Assembly (NCBI GenBank): GCA_013423385.1
Contig: BLZA01000011.1
Span: forward strand, 619,174 to 683,173
From: Naganishia liquefaciens
Taxonomy: Eukaryota > Basidiomycota > Tremellomycetes > Filobasidiales > Filobasidiaceae
DNA length: 64,000 nt
Direction: 5' to 3'
The notes under the pieces are model-generated. The model worked only from the letters and a program-made list of their open reading frames with translations, was not told where the DNA came from and did not search any database. Shown one piece after another: positions 16,840 to 27,916 of the stretch. The position numbers were made by a program, and so were the translations under genes. Position 1 is the first letter of the stretch; every line of letters starts with the position of its first letter.

Positions 16840-17189
16840 GGCCGACTGATTGATGGATTGGAGGAATCCCGAGGCTGGGAGAAGCAGGAAGAGGAGAAGA
16901 GGACTGGTTGAATCGATTTTTGGAAACAAGAATGCACCAGCACGTTGACTTCGACTTCGAGTTGACGAGGCGCGACGATCGGGCGGGTAAGTCACGTGAT
17001 ATCTTCGGGTTAGAGGATTGAGAGGTGACAGGCGACCCGAGGCCAGCACAAGAGGCAGCAGTTGAGCGCATGAGCGGGCTGCTTGCAGGAACGTCCCGAT
17101 GAAAATCCGCGTGCATGCATGAGAGGTTGGCATATCCTGGTGCCTATACAACGTGTTCAGACAATATGTAGTGATTCTTCCCCGTTCAA
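16840..17189. promoter_or_regulatory. AROM promoter region
   Basis: A 350-bp gap between two minus-strand genes. It contains the AROM promoter and the 3' end of the dehydroshikimate dehydratase. The reading frame continues upstream of the AROM ATG without a stop to about 17193, so a longer N-terminus cannot be excluded from sequence alone, but the extra residues do not resemble the family. Confidence 0.5.
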
Positions 17190-18409
17190 TCATATGCTCT
17201 CTAGCTCTTGCAGCAGCTTATGCCATGATTTGGTGCCTCTCTGCGCGTGCACCGCCGGAACTTCTGCGCCTGGTAGTTCCATAGACTTGTTGAATACCTC
17301 CATCGAGACCCATCCGCGCCATCCAAGGTCGTGAAACCACGTGCGCACCGTTTCCGTCAAAGGTTTCAGGCAATTGCCTTCTTCACATGGGAACGTGCGG
17401 TAATTGCGCGACCATTGCATACGCGGCGGCATATCGTCCTTCCACGCTGGATGCGAACGTGAAAGAGGTTCTCTGAGGGTTTCGACGTCGCTGAGCTGAA
17501 TGTAAAAGATCTTCTCCGTGAGACCCGGTGTCCGGCGCATTCGTTCCAGCGACTCGGCCATGGCTTTGTCTGCGTTGACAACCTTCATGTTGCGGGACGT
17601 CGGATCGCCCCAAACTCGGCCAATGATTTGGAACGTATCGAGGACTATGAGTTGGTGTAAGCGGAGATCAAAATAGACCGGGCCCTTCAAGACTCACGGA
17701 TACCAAAGTTTGGAAGATCCACGGCTTCCACAACCCTCCAGATATCTTCCCAACTGGATGTCATCACGAGCGTCAGTAACCACGCTGGCGGAAGTATGCG
17801 TGCACGCTCACGTATCAATATGAGCTCCCCAGGCCATGGCCTCGTAGACGAAGCGAATCGGCGGGTTTTGCTGGAGACCCATGATCGCAACTTCCTTCAT
17901 ATCGGCGACGATGCTGTCGAAATCGCCGGTCGTGCCTTCGCTTAGCATCTTTTGACCATGGATGGCATTAGCGATGTACGTGGAAGCTGGCATTTTAACC
18001 TCACCTGCGATGGAATCTGTATCAAATCCGTATCCAGTATCTTGGCAACTTTGAACATCAACCGGAGTTTGACAATGTGTTTGGCATGTGTCAATTCGTC
18101 CTGTGTTCCTTCGTAGTTCATCAAGGGCTGAACGACCAAAACCTCCAAGTTATTGCGCTCGCAGATCTCCTTTGACCACGCCGCTGCTTTGAGAATAGCG
18201 TCGTGCGATGTCTCCGTTGCCAAGGGATCGAATCGCTTCGCGGCATAGACGAGGTCTTCCCAGTACATTTCGATACCGTGATATCCGGCTTGTCCGGCTG
18301 CGTCCAGCTTGCCCTCGAGGTCGTGCACCCAAGCTCGGCCCAGAGACATGGAGCAGATGGCAAGAGGGAGATCGGTCACGGGAGTGTTGCTTGGGATGAC
18401 TGAAATCAT
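17190..18409 (-). CDS. qutC: 3-dehydroshikimate dehydratase (QutC / Qa-4 type)
   Basis: Converts 3-dehydroshikimate to protocatechuate, the last step of quinate catabolism before ring cleavage. The protein has about 350 residues and a sugar-phosphate-isomerase-like TIM barrel. Visible landmarks: DLPLAICSMSLGRAW near the start; GYHGIEMYWEDLVY with a metal-ligand Glu; RFVYEAMAWGAHIDTWEDIW; VLDTFQIIGRVWGDP with the usual Asp; QLSDVETL; and WVSMEVFN with the last Glu. Three short introns are spliced. The start at 18409 (MISVIPSNTPVTDLP) fits the family best; an in-frame ATG at 18496 would add 29 residues. It lies upstream of AROM on the same strand, and its product could be fed from AROM's own 3-dehydroshikimate pool, which makes regulation important. 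Confidence 0.9.
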
Positions 18410-19114
18410 GGTGGATACGGTGAACGGAGTGCAGATGCAAGTGGCAAGAGGGCGTCCAGAAGCGACATCCTGCACGGTGGAAGAATATATGTGCAAGCCA
18501 TCAGCATGCGGAGTGAAAGCGCACTATCATTGGAATATGCATCAGTTCTGACTGCACCTCGCGTGTACCTTTGGACTCACGTCAGTCCAGCAATTGCGTC
18601 CTAGCGTCCGCAAAACTTTTTTCCACCAGCGACAACTTGATTGTTCCGGCGTATCTAGCTTGCATCATGCGGGCTTGCAAAGTCCGAGCGCAACACCGCA
18701 CAGTTCCGCTCGAGCTTCCCCGCTAGCGCCCCCCCGGGCCCGCGGAGTCGCGATCCGAGCTAGCTACGCGACGTCAGCTGCGAAAGTCGGTTGATATTTC
18801 GTAGCAGCGCGGACTAGGATCGCCTGGTATACTCAGTGTTCCGTTCGCATTGCTGTGTAAAGCGTCGAATTGCGATGTGCAGCACATCACGTCCAGGCGA
18901 CCGCAATCGCAACACTGCATCAGTGGGAATCCAATCATCCGTGAGAGTATTCTCGGCGACCGGAGCCAGCCGCTACAATGCAAGGGTTTCCTGGCTCAAT
19001 GTTATGGGATGCGATGGCCGCAGGGCCATGAGTCTAGATATTACAACTGCATCCCGTACGCCGTCTGTATAGCGAGGCACTTTGAGACCTTGTTGCTCAA
19101 TGAATTTTGTGTAC
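18410..19114. promoter_or_regulatory. Promoter of the dehydratase and 3' flank of the regulator
   Basis: A 705-bp gap with a GC-rich patch near 18725-18760. It must carry the promoter of the dehydroshikimate dehydratase. I find no copy of the ATCCGCCAATC motif seen in the dehydrogenase-permease promoter, and no supported frame. Confidence 0.45.
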
Positions 19115-22007
19115 CTAAGCCGGCCCAGGCAGCAGACTCTGATGCGTACTGGAAGCCCCTGAACGGCCTCCAGCATTGTCCACAGACCAATCGTTAGTCA
19201 TCAAGAGGGTAAGCAGATCGTCCTGCTCGCTGTTGCCGCCGAAGCCGATTGTTGGGAAGGATGCGTTCAACAGAGCAAACGCAGAGATATCATCGGCAGC
19301 CGCTGTCGGCATTGCCGCTTGCTGCGCTTGTGCCTGGTTGGCATATGTATCGATGTTGGCGAGAGTCTTGGGATCGTCCTTGTCTCCTTGGTATAGCCTG
19401 TCCAATATCTTGTGACACCTCTTCGCTAGAGGCCACGTGATGCACATGGCCTCAAGCGTTTCGAGGCAGGCAGAAAGTGATGCGCGCCGTGTCAGAGTCG
19501 CAGAAGAGGTCTCCTCCCGCCCCGCACGCCGTTCCGAGGTGATGAGGGCGATGGCAATGGTGTACAGCGGGTAGATAAGGATCGGCGAGAATTGCAGTCG
19601 CGCGTCTCCGGTCGTTGGTTGACGTATCGTATCGAGAAGCATTTTGAAAGCGGCAGTCGCGGTGGATATTGGCCTGACAGTGTCGATACCTGTCAGATTT
19701 TGACTAGAAGATCCATTTTCATAAGCTAAAAGCCTTCGGCCTGTCTCTGCACATCACTCGACTCACAATGGTCGATATAGAAGCACTACTGCAACATGGT
19801 AGATCATATGCATTGTGATGACCAAGGGCGATTGATCTTCATCGAAATGAAGCTGGAACTGGTAAGGCAACTGACGTTTCCAATTTTGAAGAGCGTCTCG
19901 GATCTCTGCCAGTCTCGAAGATTCTTGGACCGGCGCCGCGTACATCTTGCGCACATCGTTGAGATGACCGCACAATTGCAGAAGCGGCTCGTCAATGCTG
20001 GTAGGTGTAAGGCTTACACCGCGACTATTCTCGGTATCATTAATTTTGATGCTTTGTTCATAGAGGCTGAAGTCGATCGCAGTCGGGCGATTGAGCTGCA
20101 GTGAGAGAGTGATGTCCAGAAGGCCCAGAGCGGTCCAGGTGTTTCGGAATACCTCGTCATACCGGTGATTGTCGGCAGCGGAATGCCTCTGTGCTTGCGG
20201 GAGATGCAGCCCATTATCTTGACTGACTCTGACCGCGATCCCTGCCGACGATTGTCAATGTACTATCGCCTGCCTGCTCCTACGAACTTACCTAACCACA
20301 GCCATGCTTGGAAGTACTGCGCGCAACCCATATCCCTCATCACTAGGATCATTATGCCATGTACGGTCTCAACGTCGCAGCGGCGCCTTAGACTTGAAGA
20401 CATCAGGAAGTTTCGGGCCTCCCCTGCCCAGATCTCGCCAAGGCTATCACTTGTGATGTTGGTCAGCGAGATTCCGTTGTCATTGACAGCATTCCGCGAA
20501 GCTGAAGAGCAGCATGACGCGTAGGCGCATAGTGCCAGGATGAGCAATTTGTTCGGCGAAGGGTCTTGACGCTTTGGTGCTTTTGTGGACACCGATACCA
20601 TATAATGCCTTAGGGCTTCTGCGTCCACGAATGGCAGCTGGCTGTCCATATGATTTAGGTAGAGGCTTATCAAATGAACCTGTAATTCGGGTGGAGGAAG
20701 CTGGATTTGGAGATTATCGCCTGATATTTCTCCTATTCGTAAGACATCCTCGACGTCGAGCTCTCGACTGTGAGTTATGCCTCAGCGCCATTGTTCGTGG
20801 AAGCCCTCCACTATACTTACCGTAAATTGCTACTGTAGTCGAGATCAAACGCTTGTCGAGATATCGAGGTTGAAAATGTAGAAACATCCGGGTTGAAAGG
20901 GGCTTGCGCCTGAAATAAAGGTGCCCGAACATTTGGACTTACGGAATGCCCAGTATTAGGATTATCGATACCTACTTCTGGATTCTGTTGGTTTCGCTGC
21001 GATGCATCCCACGACATGGTTCTGGCCGGTTGTCCATATCTTGGCGAAGCCAGTCGCTCGCTGAAATTGCTCGAGGTTCCGGCGGATGATATAGCGGGGC
21101 CGTAGTCGTGCGACGCTAGTCCCGCACTCGAGTGTAGATACGGTTGACCCAAAGCGAGCAAATCTTGCGGTTGAAAGTCGTTTATCGGGTCCTGTACGGA
21201 GGGTGTTGCGAAGGGACGAGGCAAAGCTAGCGGCAATGCGTATCGTTGTTCCGAGAGGAGTTCTGGTTGAGACACCCTTCTATCCGATGACGAATATGGC
21301 GGATAACGTGGCTGTGATTGATTCATCGCGGGCGCTGCGTAATTCACATCTTGTGCCGACTGCTGCGATGGCGCTCGATCAACGAGATGGCTGAATGACC
21401 TTTTGCGCCCTCTCAATGTTTTCGAAATGTCGAAACCTTCTTTTGCGGCTTGAGTCAAGCTGGCGAAGGACTCTTGAAAGCGGCTCCGCACGAGTGCCCA
21501 GTCTTCTGCATCCCGATCTACATTCTGTTCGATATAGACCTGACTGAGGCCCTGAAGATCGAGCCGGAACCTTGCTTCGGGCGAAATGCCCTCCGTTTGG
21601 GCTATCGTATTGTTGATGAAGAGGATGAATCCCTCCAGCCAAGAGATCCGCTTCTCTACTTCTTTTGCATAGCCTGCTACCGGTCCTCGTTGTCGAGGTT
21701 TTTCCGGATAGACGCAGGGTGATTCAGCTAAGCGACAATGTCGGCAAGACGGTTTGTTGCCATCACACTACGAGCATAAAGATGATCAGCAAGAGTATAT
21801 TTTCGAGCACACAGATGTTGTGGAATACCTTTCTCTTCTTGATTCGACACCGGTCACACGCTGAGGAAACAAGTTAGAATCCATTTTATTCTCCCCACCA
21901 CGCAGCTTACCGATGGTTGTCTTTGGCTTGCGAGCCGAAGACTCCTGCCGGGTACCATCGCTTGCTTCGTCCGAGTCCTCTTGAGCCTTTTCCTTCTGGT
22001 CAGACAT
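19115..22007 (-). CDS. Zn(II)2Cys6 transcription factor of the quinate cluster
   Basis: Likely pathway activator by position. After two short introns the zinc cluster reads ACDRCRIKKRKCDGNKPSC then RHCRLAESPCVY, with all six Cys. It is followed by a basic linker ending RGPVGYAKEVEKRISWLE, a long Ser/Pro/Gln-rich segment (about residues 100-330), and a conventional fungal transcription factor domain with ISLYLNHMDSQLPFVD, KLLILALCAYASCC, GCAQYFQAWLWLG and the typical LVITMHMIYHVAVVLLYRP. The start at 22007 gives MSDQKEKAQEDSDEAS. Ascomycete QutA/Qa-1F activators are described as a zinc cluster fused to a region derived from AROM's first two domains; nothing here resembles dehydroquinate synthase or EPSP synthase. 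It is divergent from the repressor gene. The role is inferred from context. Confidence 0.85.
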
Positions 22008-22491
22008 CTAGGCTGCGGCCATCCATTCAGAATATTAACTGGAATGCCGATATGAAGCGGTTGATGTGCGTCGCCGTTTCAGGTCGAAAAGAGAAGTCTC
22101 GGGTAGAATCGTCTCGGTGAACCCGTTCGGCGGTGTGATCAGATTGACTCCTCTGCAGGTGACCTTGAGGCAGTACGACTAGAAGGTCATAATAAAGAGA
22201 TACCGATTGGGTGCGAATGCTACAATATAGCATGTTCGGATGCCGTCCAGTCTTTTGGCCCCGCATGCTCGATCGCTCTTCGGTGTGGACCTCCGACACA
22301 AAGTAACTTGCAAGGGATATCTGTCGTTGTATCATTGTTCTTGCGTCTATATCAGCTAAAGGAGAACTCCTTGACATCGCGAGGAGCCAATGCGGGGACT
22401 CCTTGCGATCTAAGGCACCCTGATACGAGGCGAAACGTCGCCCAGCGCCGGCAACGGCCTGTGAATATCCCGCAACCAGGCTTACAGCAAT
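22008..22491. promoter_or_regulatory. Shared divergent promoter of activator and repressor
   Basis: The 484 bp between the start codons of the Zn2Cys6 gene (22007, minus) and the QutR-like gene (22492, plus). Both regulators must be driven from here, so cross-control is likely. I see no clear CGG-type inverted repeat, and no match to the ATCCGCCAATC motif. Confidence 0.6.
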
Positions 22492-24963
22492 ATGCCTCAA
22501 CTACCACCGTTGCAACTGGGCAACTTCTACTCTCGCCCATCTTCGCCATCCGGTCAGCGCTACGAGAAGGATGCATCGATCGTCCTGATAGGCCAGAAAG
22601 GCGGTGAGTCAGTCGTGTTTTCTCCTCTCCTCATGCGCTGTCTTCCTCAACTGATTCATCCGATCTCCTCCAGTGGGCAAGTCAGTGATCGGGATGATGG
22701 CAGCCAGGGCTTTACATTGGGATTTCATTGAAACAGGCTACAGGCTGCCCAGCGCCCATCGACCACCAGTAAATGATGCCAACCTTGCAGAGGAAAGGCT
22801 ATACGCTCTGTCAGAGGTATTCCGAGAAAATGCAAGGGGGAAGGTGATCGTCTGTCCCGCGGAGTTTCTTGGCCACATTCGTGTAAGACGAATGATTCAA
22901 GATTACGGGATAACACAAGGGCCGGTCATACACGTCAGCCGTCGACGCGACAACGTTGTGGATCACCTTCGCAAAACCTATGCTGCCTTTGACGAAGAAC
23001 GATTCTCAGCGGAATGGCATTATCATGAGAGCGAAATCCGGGATATCTCGACCTTCGTTTTCATGTCGCTGGAAGATACCATCGGTGGTCAGGAGACCAT
23101 GGACCGCCATCCATCCTTGTCATTACACAGCGCCGTCCACGATGGGAGTGATGTACCCGCCCATCTACCATACGTCAACAAAGACCTCATCCGACTTCTC
23201 AAATTCATTCGTGGAACATACACCAATCATGTGCCGAACACGTCTTTCAGATCATACTATCTCTCCTTAACGTTCGACCACGTCGCGCTCGCCATACCGC
23301 ACATACAAGATTTATCGGTCGGGATCGATTGCTGGGAACTCCGAGGGGATCTTCTGCGTGACATGCATCCCGAATCCATTCTTTATCAACTCGCCCTTCT
23401 GCGGAGGTTCTCCGACTTGCCCATTATATTTGCCTTGCGAACCCGATCACAGGCCGGGACATTGCCAGATCCCCGTCGACATCCTGAGACAGCGGCATAC
23501 ACAACAGACATCCTCAAGCTAGCTCTGAAGATGGGCATTGAGTACGTGGACGTGAACGACATCTTGCCTCGGGCGACAAAGGTTATGCTCCTCAGCATGA
23601 AGGGCAATAGTAAAATCATCGCCTCATGGCATGACTACACGGGGCAAACCTCATGGCTATCCGCTACGACATACAACTTCTACAAGGAGTCCGTCAAGCT
23701 GGGAGCCGATGTTGTGATGATGGTGAATAGTGCCAAGGATAACGAAGACAATCTCGACGTAAGGAAATTCAGTCAACAAGTGCAGAAAGATGTGCCACTT
23801 GTCGCTTTTAACGTCGGAGCGGTCGTGAGTCTCACGTCTCTTAGCATGCTTACCCCGCTGATCCGGCGTCTACATGACAGGGCCAATTCTCACGGATCTG
23901 GAACATATACCTTACACCGGTTTCACATGCTCTTTTGCCCAAAACGTCCGCTCCAGGACAACTGTCGTATCTCCAGATACAACAGGTGCGTAAATTCCTC
24001 TCCCGATAGAGGGGTCACTCACGCCCCGCGCAGCTGCTATACCTGACAGGCTTGCTAAAGGCCAAGACGTTTTATCTTTTTGGAAATGGTCTTTTCAACA
24101 GCCTCTCTCCCCTCATTCACTCGGTCGCGTTCCGCCACTTAGGCCTCCCACATCAATACCTAGTGAAAGAGGCAGAGACGGCCGCGGCTTACGGTGAGGC
24201 GATAACTGACGAAGACTTTGGCGGAGCTAGCATCCGTGGACCCCACAAGATCGCCATACTACAGCTCTTAAATCGGCTGACACCGCATGCTGAAGCCATA
24301 GGAGCGGTCAATACCCTCATTTCGACTGCAGCTGGACCTGTTGGCGAGAATACCGATTGGCGCTCAATACATACGTGCGTACTGCGCTGTCTATCGCACA
24401 ACGGCTACGACAGTATCCCGCGAGAAGGACTGTCTGTGCTCGTCATCGGGGCAGGCGGCTTGGCGCGCGCCGCCACTTATGCGCTTTTCCAGCTAGGCCT
24501 GGTCCGGCTGCAAGTCATCAACAGGACACCGGAAAGAGCCTATGATATGGCCGATTTCCTGCACCGATTGGACCCTCAACTCAGAATTGAGGTCATACAC
24601 GATCTATCCAAATCGACGAAAGTTCCCGGCTGGACACCCCCAGACATCGTCGTTTCCGCGATACCGCAATTGAAGTCTATGGACGATCTTGAGGCATTCG
24701 CGCCTTTATCCAGGATCTTTGAGAAACGTCGTGGGATGTTCCTCGATACGGCCTATGCCCCGAACCCTACCAGTCTTTTAACCGAGACTCTGAAATCGGT
24801 GCCAAACAAGGAATGGATGATGATTGACGCCATCGAGGTATTGTTGGAGCAAGCATTCGAGCAGATCCGGCTGTGGACCGGCCGTAGGGCTCCGAAAGCA
24901 GCTATCAGACAAGCTGTGGCCGAGGAGCTGAAGAGCAGGAAGGCTGCCGACCTTGACCGCTGA
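22492..24963 (+). CDS. qutR: QutR-like repressor, AROM-derived pseudo-enzyme (SK-DHQase-SDH)
   Basis: The protein has the layout of the last three AROM domains, as in the QutR/Qa-1S repressors that hold quinate genes off without inducer. The shikimate-kinase-like part keeps the P-loop GQKGVGKS but has FIETGYRL in place of FLDADEYF and CPAEFLGH in place of the GGG motif. The type I dehydroquinase-like part keeps IASWHDYTG, but the Schiff-base Lys is Met (codon 23717-23719, DVVMMVNSA against DVIKLVGTA in AROM). The shikimate-dehydrogenase-like part keeps LSPLIH, a Lys in RGPHK, Asp in GENTDW and the NADP loop GAGGLAR. Introns near 22602, 23821 and 23986 are needed; the last two restore GQFSRIWNIYLTPVSHALLP and SAPGQLSYLQIQQ in register with AROM. 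It is about 770 residues. Regulation by ligand binding is inferred. Confidence 0.92.
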
Positions 24964-25177
24964 ATGGCCAGGGATTCAGAACCTCTCGCATCATGGACAC
25001 TATGACATCATATGATACATGCCTTGCGCATTCGCGAGGCAAATATCCTGGAAGGATACAAAAGCATCTGGCTGTTTGTCTTGATAATTCAGTATGTCTG
25101 TCCGTGCCGGCATTTTGACTTCATCGCGAGCGTGCTCTGTCGATCGGTCTGGTAGACAAGTTCCTTCGCCAGGACAA

Positions 25178-25765
25178 TCACTGGCCAGCTGCAAGCTTTC
25201 GACACAGAGCGTCAATGCCGTATTCTAGAAGGCCGCACCACAAGCGCCAAGTCAGATTGGGTCTGAATCATGGGGCGAGTACCATTGGCGGCTCACCGTA
25301 ACCAGTCACTCCCAGCCCGGCGATCACCGCAATAGCCTTGTCCGAGAGGTACGAATGATGGCGGAAAGATTCTCTCGAGTGCGGGTTGGAGATGTGAATT
25401 TCGATGAAAGGTATGGAAACGCCCAGTAGAGCATCTCTCAATCCGACGGAAGTATGCGTTAGAGCGCCTGTAAGCAGACAAGCAATCAGTCTGCGGCCTT
25501 GCGTTCAAAGAAGCGACACACCTGGATTTATGAGGATGCCCTTGACGCCCTCCTCTCGTGCTCGATGAATTCTGTCAATGATAGCACCTTCATGGTTTGA
25601 CTGAAATGTCATCACGTTGACCTCGTACTTTGCCGCTGTCTGCTGCGCAAGCTTGTGAACGTCGTCCAGAGTTTGGCTACCATAGACGGAGGGTTCCCTT
25701 GTGCCCAACAGGTTCAAATTTGGCCCGTTGATAAGGAGCAGATTGAGACTTTGCGTGGAGGACAT
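25178..25765 (-). CDS. qutE: Type II (catabolic) 3-dehydroquinate dehydratase
   Basis: Dehydrates 3-dehydroquinate to 3-dehydroshikimate. The family is unrelated to the type I domain in AROM. Type II enzymes have about 150 residues and form dodecamers. Landmarks: [20 protein letters not shown] with the catalytic Tyr loop, [30 protein letters not shown] with the catalytic His region, and [21 protein letters not shown]. Two introns are spliced; the last exon joins GVTGY to [15 protein letters not shown] and stops at 25178. The start at 25765 ([16 protein letters not shown]) is typical; an upstream in-frame ATG at 25822 would add 19 residues. It lies head-to-tail behind the quinate dehydrogenase gene, whose product is its substrate. 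Confidence 0.95.
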
Positions 25766-26189
25766 GTCTGAAGATGTGGTGAATTGTATATATCTTCTGA
25801 TAGGGGCGAGGGGTCCATCCAACAGGTTTCTATGGATCTATATAAACTATACCGCTTCTCGACTGCATCGGGTTCGCCCGGTCCGAAAGCTGGGCCGATT
25901 TCCCCGGTAAAAGTATCCCCGTACAACATCAGTATTGCCTGGCTGCAACAAAAAGGAGCCCGGAAATGGCTTGTTATGCCAAACTTCAAAACAGTCATCA
26001 ACAAGAGCAAGAGGTCTCCAACGGTTCCATTACTCGTTCTTAGCGCGATATCGTCCTGGTCTATGTCACTTGGCCAAGGGGAATCGCTAGCGTTGTACCG
26101 CGAGCAGTGGGGGCAACCAACGCGGTCAACTCCGGATATACAACATGCAGACCTCCAAGATACAACAATTCCTCATCAAATCGAGACAT
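25766..26189. promoter_or_regulatory. Promoter of the type II dehydroquinase gene
   Basis: A 424-bp gap between two minus-strand genes. It must hold the dehydroquinase promoter and the dehydrogenase transcript end. Overlapping plus-strand frames have no support. I find no exact copy of the ATCCGCCAATC motif here. Confidence 0.5.
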
Positions 26190-27519
26190 TCACTTGAGCG
26201 GCGGCTCTGACCCAGTTGCGGAATCTTCTATAACCTGTTCCGTGACGATTGCCACCACCTCCTGCACTGGCAATTCCTCTTCCGAGCAGTTGAGCCAGAC
26301 TTTTTGTTGCTGTCGGCAGGAAGCGAATCAGAAATCAGGCACTGGTGCAATCGCTGCATAGACACTCACTTCGATGCCCTGCCAAATCATGGCCTGGTCT
26401 CCGGTAACGACCTTCCACCCATTTGTCTTGAAGAGCTTGGCCAGATCCGTCCACGGCCTTGGTACATAACACATCTCCAACATGACACCTGGCTCTGGTT
26501 TGTTCCTGCCAACATGTGTCAGTTTGGGCGTAAACGAAGGACGCCCCAAGTACTCACATGAAAGCCAGAACAGTTTCCCTCGCGGTGATCTCCGCCTCCG
26601 TGACAGGAGGGAAACATGGGACGGCTCCGACAACGTATGCTATAACACCGCAGAGTCAGCAAATTATCATGTTATGGCTTCCAAAATAGCAACCCACCGG
26701 CCGCTTCGAGGTCTTCTACTTGCTCGGGTGTCTTCGCATGAACGATGGTGGGCTCGAATCCCGGAACCGGGGATTCTGTGAAACCTCTGACAACCGTTTC
26801 GACTTCTGATACATCTCTATTGACGATGTAAATCGTCGATACACCAAAAAAGGTGTGCAGACTGGAGACGGAGAAGGATACTCAGCATGATCCTTGACTG
26901 GCAATTTCAGGATACTGACGCGTAGATGGCGGCGCGAACGGTACCTCCTCCACCGATGACCAGAGCGGGACGACCCCTCGATTTCTCCCTGTATTCGGGC
27001 GTTGTTATCGATTCCAAAGCTCTCTTGATACCAACGCAGCTATCGATTGCAGACGGTCAACCCCCGATCTTGGTTTTCCTGATGCGTTGACTTACTCTGT
27101 ATTGTGGCCGATGAGTTTACGGCTTCCATCTGAGGATTGCTGCCAGTACACCGTATTGCACGCTCCGATTGCGCGACCTTCCGGTGTCAAATCGTCCAAG
27201 TGCTCCATGATGGCTACTTTATAAGGCCTATGTTACGTAGTTCAGCCTCGAGCCAGATTTCAAGACCCTTTGCCACTCACATTGTAATGGCTGCTCCGCC
27301 AAAATTTTCCTGGTTAAGCAAGTCCAGAAATGTCGGAATTCCATCCTGCAATTCTACCTTCTGGTATGTCCTTGGTACACCTGCCTTTCGAGTCAACGTG
27401 TTGTGCAAGTAAGGGGCATACGTTCGCTTCAGAGGATACCCCAGGAGGTATGTCTCCTTGTGAGGGCCATCTCGTGCGGCTTGTAATGTGGGGGATGGAG
27501 TACCGAGAGCGTAAGTCAT
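26190..27519 (-). CDS. qutB: Quinate (shikimate) dehydrogenase
   Basis: NAD(P)-dependent oxidation of quinate to 3-dehydroquinate, the entry step of the pathway; AroE-type fold. The start at 27519 gives MTYALGTPSPTLQAARDGP. The N-terminal part has LLGYPLKRTYAPYLHNTL and, after splicing, FGGAAITMPYKVAIMEHLDDL with the catalytic Lys, then IGACNTV and IGHNTDCVGIKR with the catalytic Asp rebuilt across an intron. The cofactor loop is VIGGGGTVRAAIYAL, followed by IYIVNRD. The C-terminal helix carries MIWQGIEVQKVWLN. The Cys in GACNT (AROM has GAVNT) is as I recall from fungal quinate dehydrogenases. About seven short introns. It shares a 1-kb promoter with the permease, which supplies its substrate. 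Confidence 0.9.
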
Positions 27520-27898
27520 TCTTGTCGTTTGAGCTGAGCGTTGAGATCTCCTGAGGCGTCGACGAAGAGTTGTTAATGAGCTTTCGTCGCGTGATCTCGT
27601 AGAACAGAATGCCTTACGGGCTTTATAGGTCCAGTGGTTCTCAAGTCACGCTGCACTGGGATTCATGTGGATTGTGGGATGTAATTGTAGGTGAGCCTGT
27701 AGGTCTCTATTAGTCATTCGGTTAGCTTGTTCATCGGTCGTTCATCCCGCAATGCGGATGTATCCTATCAATCCATTCCCGCACTGACAATTTTATCTTG
27801 TCTCAATACTGGGGTAGACTGCAGTCATTAGCTTAGCCGTCGGCCTTGTCCCGCTCATTTTCCCGCTTAAAACGAAGCTGAATTGAAATATGGACCGC

Positions 27899-27916
27899 AT
27901 CCGCCAATCGGCGGAT
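27899..27916. promoter_or_regulatory. Perfect inverted repeat ATCCGCC-N4-GGCGGAT
   Basis: Arms at 27899-27905 and 27910-27916 with spacer AATC. It includes CCG and CGG triplets, as Zn2Cys6 dimers recognise, and also a CCAAT pentamer (CGCCAATC), as the HAP/CBC complex recognises. It is 380 bp upstream of the dehydrogenase start. Which protein binds is inference. Confidence 0.55.

Noticed and set aside
16840-17193. N-terminal extension of AROM
   Set aside because: The frame is open upstream, but the residues do not resemble AROM N-termini, and MFGSEKPQLDALKPD fits the family start well.
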